The translations under genes were made by a program, and so were the position numbers. Shown here in pieces: positions 5,532 through 7,046 of a DNA stretch of 7,046 nucleotides (its first letter is position 1; every line of letters begins with the position of its first letter). This DNA comes from an uncultured Pseudomonadaceae bacterium (GTDB taxonomy: Bacteria; Pseudomonadota; Gammaproteobacteria; Pseudomonadales; Pseudomonadaceae). The notes below the pieces were generated by a model that searched no databases, had not been told where the DNA came from, and worked only from the letters and a program-made list of their open reading frames with translations. The DNA lies in contig CANRHT010000100.1 of NCBI GenBank assembly GCA_947630465.1, positions 1 through 7,046 on the forward strand, given 5' to 3'.

Positions 5532-7016
5532 ATGCTGAAAACAATGCGACATGAATGGTTTTTTAATATCCGTGGTGACCTGCTATCGGGTTTAGTCGTG
5601 GCGCTCGCCTTGATTCCCGAAGCCATTGCCTTCTCAATTATTGCCGGCGTGGACCCTAAAGTGGGTCTGTACGCCTCTTTTTGTATCGCGGTGATTATTG
5701 CTTTTGTCGGCGGTCGACCGGGGATGATTTCCGCGGCCACCGGTGCTATGGCGCTGTTAATGGTCACGCTCGTTAAGCAACACGGCTTGGAATACTTATT
5801 GGCTGCCACGCTATTAACCGGTGTCCTGCAAATTGTTATTGGTTATTTAAAACTCGGTAACCTGATGCGTTTTGTTTCTAAATCTGTGGTGACGGGCTTT
5901 GTGAATGCCTTAGCTATTTTGATTTTTATCGCACAACTGCCGCAACTCACCGATGTCACTTGGCATGTGTACGCCGTCACCGCAGCAGGACTGGGCATTA
6001 TCTATTTATTTCCATTGATACCTAAGGTCGGTAAAAGTGTGCCTTCTACACTGATTTGCATTGTGACTTTAACGGCGATTGCCGTGTATTTAGGTTTAGA
6101 TGTGCGTACCGTCGGTGATATGGGACAACTGCCGGACACCTTGCCTATTTTCTTATGGCCAGAGGTTCCACTCAATCTCGACACCTTGATGATTATCCTG
6201 CCCTACTCGCTCGCATTGGCCATTGTTGGTTTGCTCGAATCACTGATGACCGCCAATATCCTTGATGAGTTGACCGACACCAAAAGCAATCGCGATCAAG
6301 AGTGCAAAGGCCAAGGCATTGCTAATATTGGTGCAGGTTTACTCGGTGGGATGGCCGGTTGCGCGATGATTGGTCAATCAGTGATTAATATTAAATCCGG
6401 CGGTCGCGGGCGCTTATCCACTTTTTGTGCTGGGTTCTTCTTGCTGATCATGGTGGTTTTTTTAAGCGACTGGATTAAGCAAATCCCAATGGCGGCACTG
6501 GTAGCCGTAATGATCATGGTCTCAATTGGTTCTTTTTCGTGGTCATCGGTGAAAGACTTTAAAAAGACTCCGCTCTCGTCCAATGTCGTCATGCTGACAA
6601 CGGTGGCCGTGGTGCTGTCCACGCACAATTTAGCTTTAGGCGTGCTGGCTGGCGTCCTCTTATCGGCCTTGTTCTTTGTGAATAAAATCAGCCGTTTAAT
6701 GGTTGTTCAGCAAGACTCAAGCGCCAGCGAATTAGGTTATCAAGTGATTGGCCAAGTCTTTTTTGCCTCAGCGGAGAAGCTGTTTGCCTCATTTGATTTC
6801 TCTATTGCCGCAGAAAAAGTCAGCATTGACTTAACTCGCGCGCATTTTTGGGATATCACTGCGGTCGCTGCGCTGGATCAAATTGTGATTAAGTACCAAC
6901 GCCTTGGCGCACAGGTCAGTTTGATTGGCATGAACCAAGCCAGTAAAACCGTTATCGATAAGTTTGGCACGCACCAAGACGGCCAAGCCGCGACACAACT
7001 TACGAGTGATCATTAA
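5532..7016 (+). CDS. SulP-family inorganic anion transporter with STAS domain
   Basis: A 494-residue inner-membrane protein of the SulP (SLC26-like) family, which moves sulfate, bicarbonate or other anions, usually with H+ or Na+. The signature is clear: [20 protein letters not shown] (residues 15-34), [13 protein letters not shown] (38-50) and [16 protein letters not shown] (61-76), a run of hydrophobic helices up to about residue 385, the loop [13 protein letters not shown] (253-265), and GCAMIGQS (276-283). A C-terminal STAS domain follows at about 391-483 (core [18 protein letters not shown]). The ATG at 5532 is supported by a weak GGA 7 nt upstream; a second ATG at 5544 is possible. The length is normal for the shorter bacterial SulP proteins. 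The substrate cannot be read from the sequence. A probable universal stress protein starts 10 bp downstream, a pairing I recall from pseudomonads. Confidence 0.95.
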   Translation: MLKTMRHEWFFNIRGDLLSGLVVALALIPEAIAFSIIAGVDPKVGLYASFCIAVIIAFVGGRPGMISAATGAMALLMVTLVKQHGLEYLLAATLLTGVLQIVIGYLKLGNLMRFVSKSVVTGFVNALAILIFIAQLPQLTDVTWHVYAVTAAGLGIIYLFPLIPKVGKSVPSTLICIVTLTAIAVYLGLDVRTVGDMGQLPDTLPIFLWPEVPLNLDTLMIILPYSLALAIVGLLESLMTANILDELTDTKSNRDQECKGQGIANIGAGLLGGMAGCAMIGQSVINIKSGGRGRLSTFCAGFFLLIMVVFLSDWIKQIPMAALVAVMIMVSIGSFSWSSVKDFKKTPLSSNVVMLTTVAVVLSTHNLALGVLAGVLLSALFFVNKISRLMVVQQDSSASELGYQVIGQVFFASAEKLFASFDFSIAAEKVSIDLTRAHFWDITAVAALDQIVIKYQRLGAQVSLIGMNQASKTVIDKFGTHQDGQAATQLTSDH

Positions 7017-7026
7017 GGACTGCCTT

Positions 7027-7046
7027 ATGCAATATATTTTAGCCTG
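7027..7046 (+). CDS. Start of a probable universal stress protein (cut by window edge)
   Basis: Only six full codons are present, giving MQYILA. AAGGA (7015-7019) lies 7 nt before the ATG and overlaps the SulP stop codon, so the two genes should be one operon. Many pseudomonad SulP genes are followed by a UspA-fold protein that begins M-x-x-I/L-L-A-C-I-D-G-S, and the visible residues and the next bases (TG, as for Cys) fit that. The call depends on context because so little is visible. Confidence 0.5.

Noticed and set aside
5519..5809. Open frame of 96 codons on the minus strand inside the SulP gene.
   Set aside because: It is antisense to the strongly conserved SulP N-terminus, has no recognisable domain and is best explained as a shadow frame.

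Overview
The window looks like chromosomal DNA of a gamma-proteobacterium, most likely a Pseudomonas relative of lower than usual GC (Thiopseudomonas or Denitrificimonas would fit). This is inferred from pseudomonad-like protein sequences (PcaQ, PobA, DUF5610, SulP followed by a Usp-like start) and from base composition judged by eye, not from a search.

Left part (1-1150): a minus-strand type II toxin-antitoxin operon, with a Phd/YefM (StbD-like) antitoxin overlapping a RelE toxin. A 17-bp inverted repeat upstream is a plausible operator. About 500 bp without a gene follows. It holds a cluster of short dyads built on CGCATA and a convincing plus-strand intrinsic terminator that has no recognisable gene in front of it.

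Middle (1151-3224): an intact LysR-type regulator of the PcaQ kind, then two broken genes of aromatic catabolism placed head to head. On the minus strand is the C-terminal quarter to third of a VAO/4-cresol dehydrogenase-family flavoprotein. On the plus strand is the C-terminal 214 residues of 4-hydroxybenzoate 3-monooxygenase (PobA). Both lose homology to their families at the same point, about 2576-2582. One deletion that removed the 5' parts of two divergent genes, and anything between them, explains this most simply. The intact ancestor would have fed p-cresol-type compounds through 4-hydroxybenzoate to protocatechuate, the pathway PcaQ controls. What remains is the regulator and two gene stubs whose frames are still open, so the event is either recent or an assembly error.

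Right part (3361-7046): a very short lone TatA/TatE-like protein; a convergent stand-alone EAL-domain phosphodiesterase with all recognised catalytic residues and an N-terminal CxxC; a DUF5610 protein with a strong terminator after it and a sigma-28 (FliA)-like promoter before it; and, across a 377-bp divergent intergenic region, a SulP anion transporter with a C-terminal STAS domain, followed by the first codons of a probable universal stress protein cut by the window edge.

I found no insertion sequence, CRISPR array, tRNA, rRNA or phage gene. The most notable points are the double truncation, the possible flagellar-sigma promoter of the DUF5610 gene, the orphan terminator with structured DNA upstream of it, and the lone minimal TatA.
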